Positions 9,150 through 18,339 of a DNA stretch of 64,000 nucleotides are shown here, one piece after another. Where the stretch lies: NCBI GenBank assembly GCA_039801465.1, contig JBDRUT010000010.1, positions 5,435 to 69,434 on the forward strand, read 5' to 3'. A model generated the notes under the pieces. The model ran no database searches and had not been told where the DNA came from. It worked only from the letters and a program-made list of their open reading frames with translations. Position numbers and translations under genes: made by a program. The DNA is from JAOABV01 sp039801465. GTDB lineage: Bacteria > Hydrothermota > Tepidihabitantia > Tepidihabitantales > CAIPLT01. The number at the start of each line of letters is the position of its first letter. The first letter of the stretch is position 1.

Positions 9150-9482
9150 TTGAATAGAATGATAAAAATCTTAACATTACTTTTTCCAAACAGACTAATT
9201 TATCTGCTAATTTATGTCCTGATAAGCGAGTTCTTCAGTAGCCCAAATTACTTCCTATTAGAGACCATAAGAAAAGAGTTATTAAACTTATCAGGAAATT
9301 ATCTTTTAAGTATTCATTTATGTCTTCTTTTAGGGATCATTTCATTTTTAGTTTTAGACAAGTTAATTGTTGACAAACTAAAAGTTTTATTGGACAGAAA
9401 CCTAAATGTGAAACTCCGCCCACCCCACTATACCCCTTGGAAACAAGTACTTGCTATTAGTTATTGGTTTTTAGATGGTTAG
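9150..9482 (+). CDS. Hypothetical small membrane protein
   Basis: 110 residues with two or three hydrophobic segments (LIYLLIYVLISEFF at ~16-29; LLSIHLCLLLGIISFLVL at ~52-69). I do not recognise a family. There is no ribosome site at 9150; the Met at codon 4 is also possible. It lies between repeat debris and a promoter and may be the remnant of a longer membrane protein. An integral membrane protein is as far as the sequence goes. Confidence 0.3.
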   Translation: MNRMIKILTLLFPNRLIYLLIYVLISEFFSSPNYFLLETIRKELLNLSGNYLLSIHLCLLLGIISFLVLDKLIVDKLKVLLDRNLNVKLRPPHYTPWKQVLAISYWFLDG

Positions 9483-9758
9483 ATGGAATTTACCTATTAT
9501 TTAAATTATATTTATAAATAAAGTTTTTGTGAAATTAGGATGTAGAGTAAATAAAAAAGTTGTGTTAAGTGAACTAAAACTAATTTAGAGTTTGTATATA
9601 TGCTAGTATTTAAGACAAATTCATCGCAACATATTGAAAATTCGTCTTTATGTTGAATTTAATATTTTATGATTGACTTTTATCTTTCTGAATTTATTCT
9701 TATATGTTGTATCCCAAAATTTCGGTAAAGCGCTTTTTAACCTTTTCTGCGTTTTTCC
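9483..9758. other. AT-rich intergenic stretch without a convincing gene
   Basis: No conserved frame. TTGACT at 9673-9678 could be part of a second, weaker promoter for the operon downstream. An open frame at 9704-10018 is treated as chance because a strong promoter sits inside it. Confidence 0.4.
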
Positions 9759-9786
9759 TTGACACGACTTTTGTTTTCGGTAATAT
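9759..9786 (+). promoter_or_regulatory. Promoter of the thiolase-like/DUF35 operon
   Basis: TTGACA, 16-base spacer, TAATAT. It would give a transcript with a leader of about 235 bases before the ATG at 10028. No riboswitch is recognised in the leader. Confidence 0.5.
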
Positions 9787-10027
9787 TTACTCATTATGGA
9801 TCTTTCTCTTCTCACTAGACCTAAAATTCTTTCGAGTTACTTTTATGCCATTTATATTTAGCATAAAACTGACCAAAGATAAACAATATTTGGTAAGTAA
9901 TATTCCCATAAAAACAAATCGTTTTTATCTGCATAAGCAAGACCTCTCAGAAAAAGCGATATTAAAATCTTATTGGGGTAACATCAATTTTAGATTTTGG
10001 ATATCGCAGAATTTTTAAGGAGGCATA

Positions 10028-11179
10028 ATGAATGATAGAGTTGCAATTATTGGAATTGGCGCAACTCAATTCCGTTCCATCTCGCCGGATGTCTCGTATA
10101 AAGAATTGATGTTTGAAGCTGCAGTTAAGGCATATGAAGACTGTGGTATTAATCCGCGCAAAGATGTCGATACTTTTGTTACCTGTGCTGAGGATTATAT
10201 TGAAGGCACATCAATCTTTGACGAATATGTTCCTGACCAACTGGGTGCAGCATTAAAACCAATGCACACAATTTCGGGTGATGGTTTGCACGGCATTGCG
10301 ACTGCATTTTTACAAATTCGAACCGGCCAGTTTGACATAGCCGTAGTTGAAGCCCATTGTAAATCCTCAAATATGCTCACGCCAGATGGAATTGAGGCAT
10401 GTGCCCAAGACCCGATATTTAATCGGCCATTAAATCTTAACACCCATTTTATTGCCGGTCTTGAGATGAACCGATTCTGTTTTGAAACGGGCATAACTTA
10501 TGACCAATGTGCTAAAGTTGTGATTAAGAATCGTAGAAATGCCTTAAATAATCCAATTGCGGGTCGAGCCGCAAAACTTACGCTTGATGATTTCAAATAT
10601 GCTGACGGAATCTCTTGTCCTTTAACTGAACTTGATATTGCTCAGCCGGTTGATGGTGCAATCGTAATTGTCTTAGCATCAGAAAAAAAGGCACGGGCAT
10701 TAGTCAAAGACCCGGTTTGGATTAAAGGCATTGGATGGTGTAACAGTACTCCATCGCTCGAATCGCGTAACTGGGTATATCCAGAATATGTGACTAAAGC
10801 TGCTGAGATGGCTTATAAAATGGCAGGCATTACTGAACCAATGAATGAAATTTGTTTTGCAGAAATTGATGACCGATATTCTTATAAAGAATTACAACAT
10901 ATGATGGCACTAAAGTTATGTTGTGAATGTGGCGCGGGACGCTTGATTGAACAAGGTGTTACTGAAATCAATGGAGAATTTCCGGTTAATCCTTCAGGTG
11001 GTGCATTGGGAATGGGATTTTTGTATGAAGCGACCGGTTTAGCAAGATTATATTGTGCAGTTGAACAACTTCGCGGTAATGCGGGTAAGAATCAAATAAA
11101 AGATGCTAAAACCGCATTGGTCCAGAGTTGGCGTGGTTTACCCACAACTAGTGCGGTTGTAACAATACTTTCCATTTAG
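10028..11179 (+). CDS. Thiolase-fold protein 1 (lipid-transfer/aldolase-like, catalytic residues replaced)
   Basis: 383 residues with the overall SCP2-thiolase layout (MNDRVAIIGIGATQFR start, VNPSGGALGMG near the end). The expected active-site residues are missing: the nucleophile region reads TISGDG (~81-86) where thiolases have CASG, the HDxF motif is DDRYSY, and the GHP motif is GMGFLYEATG. Thiolase-fold Ltp-type aldolases also lack the Cys and work with a DUF35 partner, so a C-C lyase or non-catalytic role with the downstream DUF35 genes is a reasonable guess. Strong ribosome site AAGGAGGC; 9 bases separate it from the next gene. Confidence 0.75.
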   Translation: MNDRVAIIGIGATQFRSISPDVSYKELMFEAAVKAYEDCGINPRKDVDTFVTCAEDYIEGTSIFDEYVPDQLGAALKPMHTISGDGLHGIATAFLQIRTGQFDIAVVEAHCKSSNMLTPDGIEACAQDPIFNRPLNLNTHFIAGLEMNRFCFETGITYDQCAKVVIKNRRNALNNPIAGRAAKLTLDDFKYADGISCPLTELDIAQPVDGAIVIVLASEKKARALVKDPVWIKGIGWCNSTPSLESRNWVYPEYVTKAAEMAYKMAGITEPMNEICFAEIDDRYSYKELQHMMALKLCCECGAGRLIEQGVTEINGEFPVNPSGGALGMGFLYEATGLARLYCAVEQLRGNAGKNQIKDAKTALVQSWRGLPTTSAVVTILSI

Positions 11180-11188
11180 GAGGCAATA

Positions 11189-12349
11189 ATGGGAAATCGA
11201 GTTGCGATTGTTGGTGCAGGTATGACAAAATTTGTGCGTCGGGCACAAGAAACCGGCAAAGAACTCTGCTTTGAAGCGGCAAAAATGGCATTAGAATCAT
11301 GCGAAATGACTTTAGACCAGATTGATGCAGTCGCATTAGGAACTGCTCCGGATACTTTTGACGGCGTTCATATGAAGGGTGAATATCTTTCTGACGGTGC
11401 AGGTGCATTTGGCAAACCTTATATGCGTAGTTATGTTGGTGGTGGAACCGGAGTTTTCTCAGTTATTCAAGGCTGGTATCATATTGCATCTGGTATCATT
11501 GATACTTGTTTGGTCATCTGTGAAGAGAAGATGTCGTCATATCAACCTCATCCCCAAGGTGCATTCTTAACTATTTTTGACCACACAACTGAGCGACCAT
11601 TAAAACCCAATCTCTTATGGATTTTTGCCCTGGAAATGAATCGGTATATGAACACTTATGGTTTAAGAAAAGAAGATATTGCTTTAGTCGCGGTGAAGAA
11701 TAAAAATAATGCATTAGACCATCCTGCGGCTCAAATTGCATCGCCGGTTACGGTCGAAGATATCTTAAAGTCCGAAGTATTGGCTTGGCCAGTTCAAAGA
11801 TTGGATGTGAGTCCCGTTTCTGATGGCGCGGTCGCTTTAGTTTTAACGAATGAATCAATCGCACGAAGAGTTACCAACAAACCAGTTTGGATTGAAGGTG
11901 TTGGCTGGGCATTAGACACAACTTATTGGACAAATCGTGATTTATGTTACCCAAGATATGTTGAAGAAGCAGCACGAATGGCATACAAAATGGCAGGTAT
12001 CACTGACCCACGACACCAGATTCATATTGCTGAACCTTATGACCCATTTGATTATAAAGAATTACACCATATGGAAGGATTAATGCTTTGTGGCAGAGGC
12101 GAAGCACCACAATTAACTGTTGATGGTGTGACTCAAAGAGATGGTGAATTGCCGACTTGTCCTTCCGGTGGACTCTTAGGTGTTGGTAATCCGATTGCTG
12201 CCGCAGGATTAATGAAAGTCGCTGAACTATTTTGGCAATTAAGAGGCGAAGCCGGTAAAAGACAAGTTAGCCGAAAAGTAAGACGCGGTGTTGCCCAAGC
12301 CTGGGGTGACCTGATGCAAGTTGGCACCGTGGTCGTTGTTGGTATCTAA
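11189..12349 (+). CDS. Thiolase-fold protein 2 (paralogue, catalytic residues replaced)
   Basis: 386 residues, clearly paralogous to the gene before it (MGNRVAIVGAGMTKF; CPSGGLLGVGNPIAAAG). The nucleophile loop is SYVGGGTG (~81-88) with no Cys, the HDxF motif is YDPFDYKEL, and GHP is GNP. The Tyr in YDPF matches the position where Ltp-type thiolase-fold aldolases carry a Tyr; that comparison is from memory. It likely pairs with protein 1 and the DUF35 proteins in one complex. Ribosome site TTAGGAGGC; followed after 10 bases by the first DUF35 gene. Confidence 0.75.
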   Translation: MGNRVAIVGAGMTKFVRRAQETGKELCFEAAKMALESCEMTLDQIDAVALGTAPDTFDGVHMKGEYLSDGAGAFGKPYMRSYVGGGTGVFSVIQGWYHIASGIIDTCLVICEEKMSSYQPHPQGAFLTIFDHTTERPLKPNLLWIFALEMNRYMNTYGLRKEDIALVAVKNKNNALDHPAAQIASPVTVEDILKSEVLAWPVQRLDVSPVSDGAVALVLTNESIARRVTNKPVWIEGVGWALDTTYWTNRDLCYPRYVEEAARMAYKMAGITDPRHQIHIAEPYDPFDYKELHHMEGLMLCGRGEAPQLTVDGVTQRDGELPTCPSGGLLGVGNPIAAAGLMKVAELFWQLRGEAGKRQVSRKVRRGVAQAWGDLMQVGTVVVVGI

Positions 12350-12359
12350 GGGGGTGAAT

Positions 12360-12962
12360 ATGAAAAGGAAAAAATCGATGCCTAGGAAACGCATTATGAA
12401 AAAACAAATACAAAAAGATGTTACCAATATCAAACAAGCGCAGTCTGAAAAATTGACGCCTGACCCGAAACTACTGCGCGGTATTGGTTTGAGCACAGAT
12501 GATTTTAAGAAAGGTAAAGTTCTAACCACCCATTGGGTTGCTGATACTAAATATGCCTGGGACCAAGGTATTGCGATTGGTAGATATTTAGAAGGACTCA
12601 AGCATGGAAAAATCTTAGGCGTTGAATGTCACAAATGCGGACGCAAAATGGTGCCACCAAGAATTTTCTGTGAATGTTGCTTTAAGCCCATTGATAATTG
12701 GATTGAATTACAAGACACAGGCACAGTTAATACTTTTTCCTTATGTTATGTCACCTGGGATATGAAACGAGTAACTGAACCACAAATTCCGGCCGTGATT
12801 GAAATTGATGGTGCATCTAAAGGAATGGGCATTATGCATCTTTTAGGCGAAGTTGACCCGAAAAAAGTCTATGTCGGAATGAAAGTGAAGGCAGTTTGGA
12901 AACCGGAGAAAGAACGCGAAGGCGCAATTACTGACATTAAATACTGGAAACCAATTAAATAA
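12360..12962 (+). CDS. DUF35 zinc-ribbon/OB-fold protein 1
   Basis: 200 residues. A basic, lysine-rich N-terminal extension of ~60 residues precedes the DUF35 core: rubredoxin-like ribbon CHKCGRKMVPPRIFCECCF (four Cys), then an OB fold beginning DTGTVNTFSLCYV. DUF35 proteins bind thiolase-fold partners and are thought to channel acyl-CoA. I start at ATG 12360, preceded by GGGGGTG, although the frame stays open to 12321 inside the previous gene. The N-terminal extension is not found in the second DUF35 gene. Confidence 0.85.
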   Translation: MKRKKSMPRKRIMKKQIQKDVTNIKQAQSEKLTPDPKLLRGIGLSTDDFKKGKVLTTHWVADTKYAWDQGIAIGRYLEGLKHGKILGVECHKCGRKMVPPRIFCECCFKPIDNWIELQDTGTVNTFSLCYVTWDMKRVTEPQIPAVIEIDGASKGMGIMHLLGEVDPKKVYVGMKVKAVWKPEKEREGAITDIKYWKPIK

Positions 12963-12973
12963 GGGAGGATAAA

Positions 12974-13453
12974 ATGGCTTTTAAAGAAAGATTAACTAGA
13001 GCGAGTGAAGCCAAAGCCTGGTATGGCGAATTGCCCGTTGAAAGTCTATATACGGTTGGAATTGCTGGTGAGAAGTTCTTCCGGACATTAAAAGATGAGG
13101 GAAAATTTCTTGGCACAAAATGTCCTAAATGTGATATGGTCTATGTGCCACCCAAAATCTATTGCGAACGATGTTTCGAAAGATTGGAACAATACGTTGA
13201 AGTTGCTGACTGCGGGACGCTGGAATCTTTTACTTGTGTTCATATTGGGCTTGATGGTAAAAAACTTGAGGAACCCATCTTTGTCGGCTTGATTCGACTT
13301 GACGGAGCATCAACTTGTATTGTTCATAAACTGGGTGAAACTAAAGTAGAAGAAGTTTGTTTTGGTATGCGCGTCTGCGCAGTATTAAAACCAAAAGCAA
13401 AACGCGAGGGCTCAATCAACGACATCCTCTATTTCAAACCGAGTGTCAAATAA
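12974..13453 (+). CDS. DUF35 zinc-ribbon/OB-fold protein 2
   Basis: 159 residues with ribbon CPKCDMVYVPPKIYCERCF and OB fold DCGTLESFTCVHIGLDG. Companion of the preceding DUF35 gene and the two thiolase-fold genes; two thiolase-like plus two DUF35 genes suggests a heteromeric complex with one ribbon protein per enzyme. Ribosome site AAGGGAGG. Last gene of the operon, followed at once by a strong terminator. Confidence 0.85.
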   Translation: MAFKERLTRASEAKAWYGELPVESLYTVGIAGEKFFRTLKDEGKFLGTKCPKCDMVYVPPKIYCERCFERLEQYVEVADCGTLESFTCVHIGLDGKKLEEPIFVGLIRLDGASTCIVHKLGETKVEEVCFGMRVCAVLKPKAKREGSINDILYFKPSVK

Positions 13454-13459
13454 TTAGAA

Positions 13460-13495
13460 TTATGGCTGAGTAGAAACTACTCAGCCATAAATTTT
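13460..13495 (+). terminator. Rho-independent terminator of the thiolase-like operon
   Basis: Perfect 14-bp stem (TTATGGCTGAGTAG / CTACTCAGCCATAA) with AAA loop, followed by ATTTTCTT. Confidence 0.85.
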
Positions 13496-13502
13496 CTTAG
13501 TA

Positions 13503-14276
13503 GTGGTTATCAAGAATATCAATCTTAAAAATATTAATGATTTAGTTTACTTTTGTATTCCTTCCAATAAAAAGAACGCCCCGAGATTTATCCTTGGTGC
13601 CGAAGAAAAGAGAAAGTGGGCACTGGCAATACTTAAAAAATATGGTGAGGTTGCTAAATTGGCTTATGCCAATCATAAGCCTGTTGGTATGATACAATAC
13701 CAACCAGACCCAAAAGAAAAAGTTGTTAAAATCCGATGTATCTTTGTTCCGGATAAAGAATACCGAAGAAAAGGAATTGGTAGGTCGCTTCTAAATAGTT
13801 TATTAAAAGATATGCATAGACCTAAAGCATGGTTGAATAATAAATTACCCTTAGGATTAATTACTAATGCTTTTGAAACTTCTGCTGGATATTCACAATA
13901 CTTATTTTACAAGCAGATGGGATTTATTACCCTTAACCCCAAAACAAAATTACTCTACTATCCATTAAAAAAGGAATATGTTTACAAACCCCATACAAAC
14001 CGATATAAGCCTATCAAAGAAGACGAAAACTCTTGTGTTATATTTTTTGACCCTTTCTGTCCTTATTCATTATATTTCTCGACGGAAATTAAAAATGCCA
14101 TTAAAGAAATCGCGCCGATTTTACCAATTAGGTTGATTAATAAATTTGAGGAACCAAATGAGGTTATAAAAAGGGGAAATCCACCTTTCTGCATCATTAA
14201 CAAAAAGCCGATCAGAACATTTATTTTAGATAAAAATAATTTTATAAAAGAAGTAAAAAAAGCATTAGACAACTAA
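13503..14276 (+). CDS. GNAT acetyltransferase with YoaP-like C-terminal domain
   Basis: 257 residues from a GTG start. Residues ~1-150 are a GNAT fold: IRCIFVPDKEYRRKGIGRSLL is the acetyl-CoA binding R/QxxGxG/A loop. Residues ~175-257 (VIFFDPFCPYSLYFSTEI, then GNPPFCIINKKPI) look like the thioredoxin-like domain found after GNAT domains in YoaP proteins, with a single Cys in place of CxxC. Substrate unknown. It starts immediately after the terminator and is probably cotranscribed with the next gene (14-base gap). Confidence 0.7.
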   Translation: MVIKNINLKNINDLVYFCIPSNKKNAPRFILGAEEKRKWALAILKKYGEVAKLAYANHKPVGMIQYQPDPKEKVVKIRCIFVPDKEYRRKGIGRSLLNSLLKDMHRPKAWLNNKLPLGLITNAFETSAGYSQYLFYKQMGFITLNPKTKLLYYPLKKEYVYKPHTNRYKPIKEDENSCVIFFDPFCPYSLYFSTEIKNAIKEIAPILPIRLINKFEEPNEVIKRGNPPFCIINKKPIRTFILDKNNFIKEVKKALDN

Positions 14277-14290
14277 AGAAAGTAGGCAAT

Positions 14291-14869
14291 ATGAAGCAAG
14301 AAGCAAAAGTCATCTATTTTCAAAAATCCGGAAGAACAAATACATTTGAGACCTTAAGGCTGGCATTACAACGCGCCAAAGAGTTAAAAATCAAAGATAT
14401 TGTGCTTGCTTCATCAAAAGGATATACTGCCAAACAGATTACTCAAATGGATATTAAAGGATTAAATGTTGTCTGTGTTACTCACCACGCTGGCTTTGAA
14501 AAACCCGGTGAAGTTGAATTGACTGATGCAACTAAAAAATTCTTGGAAGCAAAAGGCATCAAAGTTTTTCGGGGAACTCATTTCTTTTCAGGTGTTGCCC
14601 GAGCAATGCGAATGGAATTTGGTGGATTATATACTGGTGAGATAGTTGCTAATACTTATCGCACTTTTGGCGAAGGAATGAAAGTCTGTGTTGAAATTGC
14701 GATTATGGCACTCGATGCAGGTTTGATTCCTTACGGTAAAGAAACCATTGCCATTGCTGGAACAGGACAAGGTGCAGATACCGCTATTGTTCTAAAACCT
14801 GCTCATGGCAGAAGATTCTTTGATACCAAAATATTAGAAATAATCTGTAAGCCACGAATTGGGAGTTAA
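14291..14869 (+). CDS. Stand-alone pyruvate-kinase C-terminal-like protein
   Basis: 192 residues. The sequence (YFQKSGRTNTFETL at the start, IKDIVLASSKGYTAKQ, IAGTGQGADTAIVLKPAH near the end) matches the pyruvate kinase alpha/beta (PK_C) domain as a stand-alone protein, without the catalytic TIM barrel. In pyruvate kinase that domain binds allosteric effectors. Function of the single-domain form is not established. It lies in the same direction as ppdK, which also handles pyruvate/PEP; a regulatory link is only a guess. Confidence 0.7.
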   Translation: MKQEAKVIYFQKSGRTNTFETLRLALQRAKELKIKDIVLASSKGYTAKQITQMDIKGLNVVCVTHHAGFEKPGEVELTDATKKFLEAKGIKVFRGTHFFSGVARAMRMEFGGLYTGEIVANTYRTFGEGMKVCVEIAIMALDAGLIPYGKETIAIAGTGQGADTAIVLKPAHGRRFFDTKILEIICKPRIGS

Positions 14870-14960
14870 TCTCGGCTCATTGAAGAAATTATTTCACATA
14901 ACCATTATAATTAAATCTCATAAACTGTATAGTATCTCTTGGACACATTGCATACTGTTC

Positions 14961-14989
14961 TTGACAATCGCAATAAACCAAAATATAAT
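14961..14989 (+). promoter_or_regulatory. Perfect-consensus promoter before the DUF2007 gene
   Basis: TTGACA, 17-base spacer, TATAAT: full consensus. The expected start of transcription (about 14996) is only ~7 bases before the ATG at 15003, which supports 15003 as the start codon and implies an almost leaderless mRNA. Confidence 0.75.
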
Positions 14990-15002
14990 TGCTTTAAGAA
15001 CA

Positions 15003-15275
15003 ATGCCTTTAAAAACAGTTTATAAACCCGAAAATGAACTTATGGCGATGAGTATTAAATCGCTATTAGAACAATCTGGTATTCCGGTAGTGCTTCGTTC
15101 TTACCAAATTCCATGGTATGATGGAATTGCCAAAATGATGCGTCCGGCATGGGGAGAAATTTTAGTTGACGAAGACGATTATCCACAAGCCTTAGAAATC
15201 GTTCAAAACTTTTTAGCTTCAGAAGCAAATGATAATATGAGCAATGAAAATTCTGATACCGAAGGTCAAGACTAA
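15003..15275 (+). CDS. DUF2007-type putative signal-transducing protein
   Basis: 90 residues. MPLKTVYKPENELMAMSIKSLLEQSGIPVVLRS and the ILVDEDDYPQALEIVQNFL segment fit the small DUF2007 fold (ferredoxin-like, GlnB-type); the acidic tail is disordered. The family is annotated as putative signal transducing without firm function. The frame runs back to 14859, but the consensus promoter at 14961-14989 lies within that extension. Confidence 0.7.
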   Translation: MPLKTVYKPENELMAMSIKSLLEQSGIPVVLRSYQIPWYDGIAKMMRPAWGEILVDEDDYPQALEIVQNFLASEANDNMSNENSDTEGQD

Positions 15276-15342
15276 CAGTTGTAATGTGAAATATAGTTCT
15301 GATGAGGCATTAATTTTCCCTTCCCTTTACTTAAAATAAAAA

Positions 15343-15564
15343 ATGGGTGATTTCTCATCTTTGGGCAAAATCTTAATAATTTTGGGATTTTTTCTGGTAA
15401 TCTTTGGATTAGGAATATTACTTATTAGCAAACTTAATATTTTTCCATTACCTGGAGATGTTTTCATTCAAAGAAAAAATTTTACATTCTATTTTCCAAT
15501 TGTTTTGTCATTGATATTATCTTTAATTTTAACTATTATATTAAACTTAATTCTGCGTAAATGA
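15343..15564 (+). CDS. DUF2905 family small membrane protein
   Basis: 73 residues with two transmembrane helices flanking LPGDVFIQRKNFTFYFP, the conserved DUF2905 core (helix, LPGDI, short beta, helix). Inner-membrane protein of unknown function widely present in bacteria. No clear ribosome site. Confidence 0.8.
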   Translation: MGDFSSLGKILIILGFFLVIFGLGILLISKLNIFPLPGDVFIQRKNFTFYFPIVLSLILSLILTIILNLILRK

Positions 15565-15618
15565 TATTATATAATCAGCAGAATATTGTTTTAATATTAA
15601 TTTAGAATAGGAGAAAAT

Positions 15619-18216
15619 ATGCCTTGGATTTATCGTTTTGGTGGTAAAAGAGCAGATGGTTCAGCAAAACTCACTGAAATATTAGGTGGCAAAGGCGCTG
15701 GTCTTGCGGAAATGACTAATATCGGCATACCCGTGCCACCAGGCTTTACTATTAGCACAAAAGCCTGTGTTGAATATCTCAAAACTGGTAAATATCCTAA
15801 ACAGTTAGAAGCAGAAGTCAAAAAAGGAATTAAGTATATTGAGCGGATAACTAAAAAAGAATTTGGAAATCCCAAAAATCCGCTTTTATTATCTGTTCGG
15901 TCAGGGGCTAAAGCATCAATGCCAGGAATGATGGATACGGTCTTAAATCTGGGATTAAATGACCAAACAACAAAAGGCTTAGCCGAATTAACCCAAAATG
16001 AATTCTTCGCATTAGATAGTTATCGTCGATTTATTGAGATGTTTACTGATGTCGTAATGAAATTACCACAAGATGATTTTGATAAAATTTATGAAGAAGA
16101 AAAACAGGCATCCTGGCATTTAATTAACAGATATAAAGAAAAGGTCTTAGAACTAACTGGTAAACCATTTATTCAGGACCCATATCAACAACTTTGGCAA
16201 GCAATCATTGCAGTATTTGAATCTTGGAATAATCCCCGAGCCAAAGAGTATCGTAAAATCTATAAGATTCCTGAGGATTGGGGAACCGCAGTCAATATTC
16301 AAGCAATGGTATTTGGTAATATGGGCGAAACATCCGCTACCGGCGTTGTCTTTACCCGTGACCCGGCAACTGGTGCCAAAGGACCTTATGGTGAATACTT
16401 AATTAATGCTCAAGGCGAAGATATTGTTGCTGGGATAAGAACTCCTTTGCCAATAGAAAAATTACAGCAAACTCATCCCCAAAATTACCGAGAATTGGTG
16501 CGAATCTTAAATAAATTAGAGCGTCATTATAAAGATGTGCAGGATGTTGAATTCACTATTGAACGGAATCGACTCTGGATTTTACAAACCCGAAGGGGTA
16601 AACGGTCGCCTAAAGCCGCAGTTAAAATTGCTTATGATATGGCAAAACAAGGTCTGATTTCTAAAGCCGAAGCGGTTTTGAGAATTTCACCCGATGAAGT
16701 TGAAGCATTACTTCATCCAATGCTTCCAGATAAACTAGATATAAAACCTTTAGCAAAAGGACTACCGGCTTCACCCGGTGCAGTTTCTGGCGAAGTAATT
16801 TTTAGTAGTGTGGAAGCGGTTCGATTAGGTAAAGCAGGAAAAGCAGTAATTTTACTTAGACCTAAAACTTCAGCCGAAGATGTTGCGGGAATGGCATATG
16901 CGGTTGGATTTCTTACTGCTACTGGTGGTATGACTTCACATGCTGCAGTCGTTGCTCGGGGAATGGGAAAACCTTGTATTGTCGGTTGTGAAGACATTCT
17001 TATCGACGAAGTTAATAAAAAAGCCCGGGTTGGTAAACAAGAGATAAAAGAAGGTGATATTATAACAATTGATGGCACAAGTGGTTCAGTTTATTTAGGT
17101 AAAATTCCAACTATTGAACCCGAACTATCTGATGAGTTCAAAGCAATCTTAAAATGGGCTGATGAGATTAGAAGACTAAAAGTCCGAGCAAATGCGGATA
17201 CGCCCAAAGATGCAATAACCGCACGAAAATTTGGTGCTGAAGGAATCGGCTTATGCCGAACTGAACATATGTTTTTTGGTGCGGGCAGAATTTCTGCGAT
17301 GCGGGAAATGATTTTAGCACCGGATAAAGAAAGCCGCAAGAAAGCATTGGCAAAACTATTACCAATGCAAAAAGAAGACTTTAAGGAAATATTCCGCATA
17401 ATGGATGGACTTCCAGTGACAATCCGAACCCTTGACCCACCGCTTCACGAATTTTTGCCCAAAGAAGAACAAGCGATTGCGCAACTCGCTCAAGAAATGG
17501 GATATTCTTTAGAACAGGTAAAAAATATTATTAGTTCACTTAAAGAAGATAACCCCATGCTCGGCTTTCGAGGCTGTCGATTGGGAATTGCCTATCCGGA
17601 AATTACTGAGATGCAGGTACAAGCAATTATTGAAGCGGCGTGCGAAGTAACCAAAGAAGGCAAAAAAGTCCTACCAGAAATAATGATTCCACTAGTAAGT
17701 AAAGTTGAGGAATTCATTAATCAAAAGAACTTAGTGGTAAAAGTTGCTGAAGAAGCGATGGAAAAATATCATTGTAAAATTTCCTATTCAGTTGGCACAA
17801 TGATTGAAGTCCCGCGCGCAGCATTAACTGCAGATGAGATTGCAAAACACGCACAATTCTTTTCCTTTGGTACCAATGATATGACTCAAACCGTATTCGG
17901 CTTTTCTCGAGATGATGCGGGAAGATTCTTGCCCATGTATATTGAAAACGGAATTTTATCTAACGATCCATTTGAAGTGTTAGATACAAAAGGAGTTGGT
18001 GAGATGGTAAAAATAGGAGTAAAACTCGGTCGTAGTGTTAACCCAAAACTAAAACTTGGAATTTGTGGCGAACATGGCGGAAATCCAGAATCAATTGAAT
18101 TTTTCCATACGATTGGACTCGATTATGTAAGTTGCTCTGCATTTCGAGTATGCGTGGCACGACTTGCCGCTGCCCATGCCAATTTGAAAATTAAAGAAAA
18201 GATAAGTTATCATTAA
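15619..18216 (+). CDS. ppdK: Pyruvate, phosphate dikinase
   Basis: 865 residues, full length. ATP-grasp N-terminal domain (FGGKRADGSAKLTEILGGKG, SVRSGAKASMPGMMDTVLN), swivelling phosphohistidine domain with GGMTSHAAVVARG (phospho-His441), and C-terminal PEP-utilising barrel (GLCRTEHMF, SFGTNDMTQTVFGFSRDD, GICGEHGG). It interconverts pyruvate + ATP + Pi and PEP + AMP + PPi in the cytoplasm, in anaerobes serving glycolysis or gluconeogenesis, and complements the POR genes at 40.5-44.9 kb. Ribosome site ATAGGAG 8 bases before ATG. Confidence 0.97.
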   Translation: MPWIYRFGGKRADGSAKLTEILGGKGAGLAEMTNIGIPVPPGFTISTKACVEYLKTGKYPKQLEAEVKKGIKYIERITKKEFGNPKNPLLLSVRSGAKASMPGMMDTVLNLGLNDQTTKGLAELTQNEFFALDSYRRFIEMFTDVVMKLPQDDFDKIYEEEKQASWHLINRYKEKVLELTGKPFIQDPYQQLWQAIIAVFESWNNPRAKEYRKIYKIPEDWGTAVNIQAMVFGNMGETSATGVVFTRDPATGAKGPYGEYLINAQGEDIVAGIRTPLPIEKLQQTHPQNYRELVRILNKLERHYKDVQDVEFTIERNRLWILQTRRGKRSPKAAVKIAYDMAKQGLISKAEAVLRISPDEVEALLHPMLPDKLDIKPLAKGLPASPGAVSGEVIFSSVEAVRLGKAGKAVILLRPKTSAEDVAGMAYAVGFLTATGGMTSHAAVVARGMGKPCIVGCEDILIDEVNKKARVGKQEIKEGDIITIDGTSGSVYLGKIPTIEPELSDEFKAILKWADEIRRLKVRANADTPKDAITARKFGAEGIGLCRTEHMFFGAGRISAMREMILAPDKESRKKALAKLLPMQKEDFKEIFRIMDGLPVTIRTLDPPLHEFLPKEEQAIAQLAQEMGYSLEQVKNIISSLKEDNPMLGFRGCRLGIAYPEITEMQVQAIIEAACEVTKEGKKVLPEIMIPLVSKVEEFINQKNLVVKVAEEAMEKYHCKISYSVGTMIEVPRAALTADEIAKHAQFFSFGTNDMTQTVFGFSRDDAGRFLPMYIENGILSNDPFEVLDTKGVGEMVKIGVKLGRSVNPKLKLGICGEHGGNPESIEFFHTIGLDYVSCSAFRVCVARLAAAHANLKIKEKISYH

Positions 18217-18339
18217 GAAAAGATTCTAGTTTAGAACACAATATAAATTACATAAACAATAAAGAAATTATCGCCAATAGCATTTTATATATCATCTAAC
18301 AAAAGCGATATGTTTCAGCGAGTAGGTTGTCTAATATCT

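Noticed and set aside
9704..10018. 104-codon ORF upstream of the first thiolase-like gene
   Set aside because: A good promoter (9759-9786) lies inside it, there is no ribosome site, and the product has no recognisable family; more likely operon leader.
10179..10494. Minus-strand ORFs inside the thiolase-like gene
   Set aside because: Antisense shadows of a clearly coding frame with no start signals.
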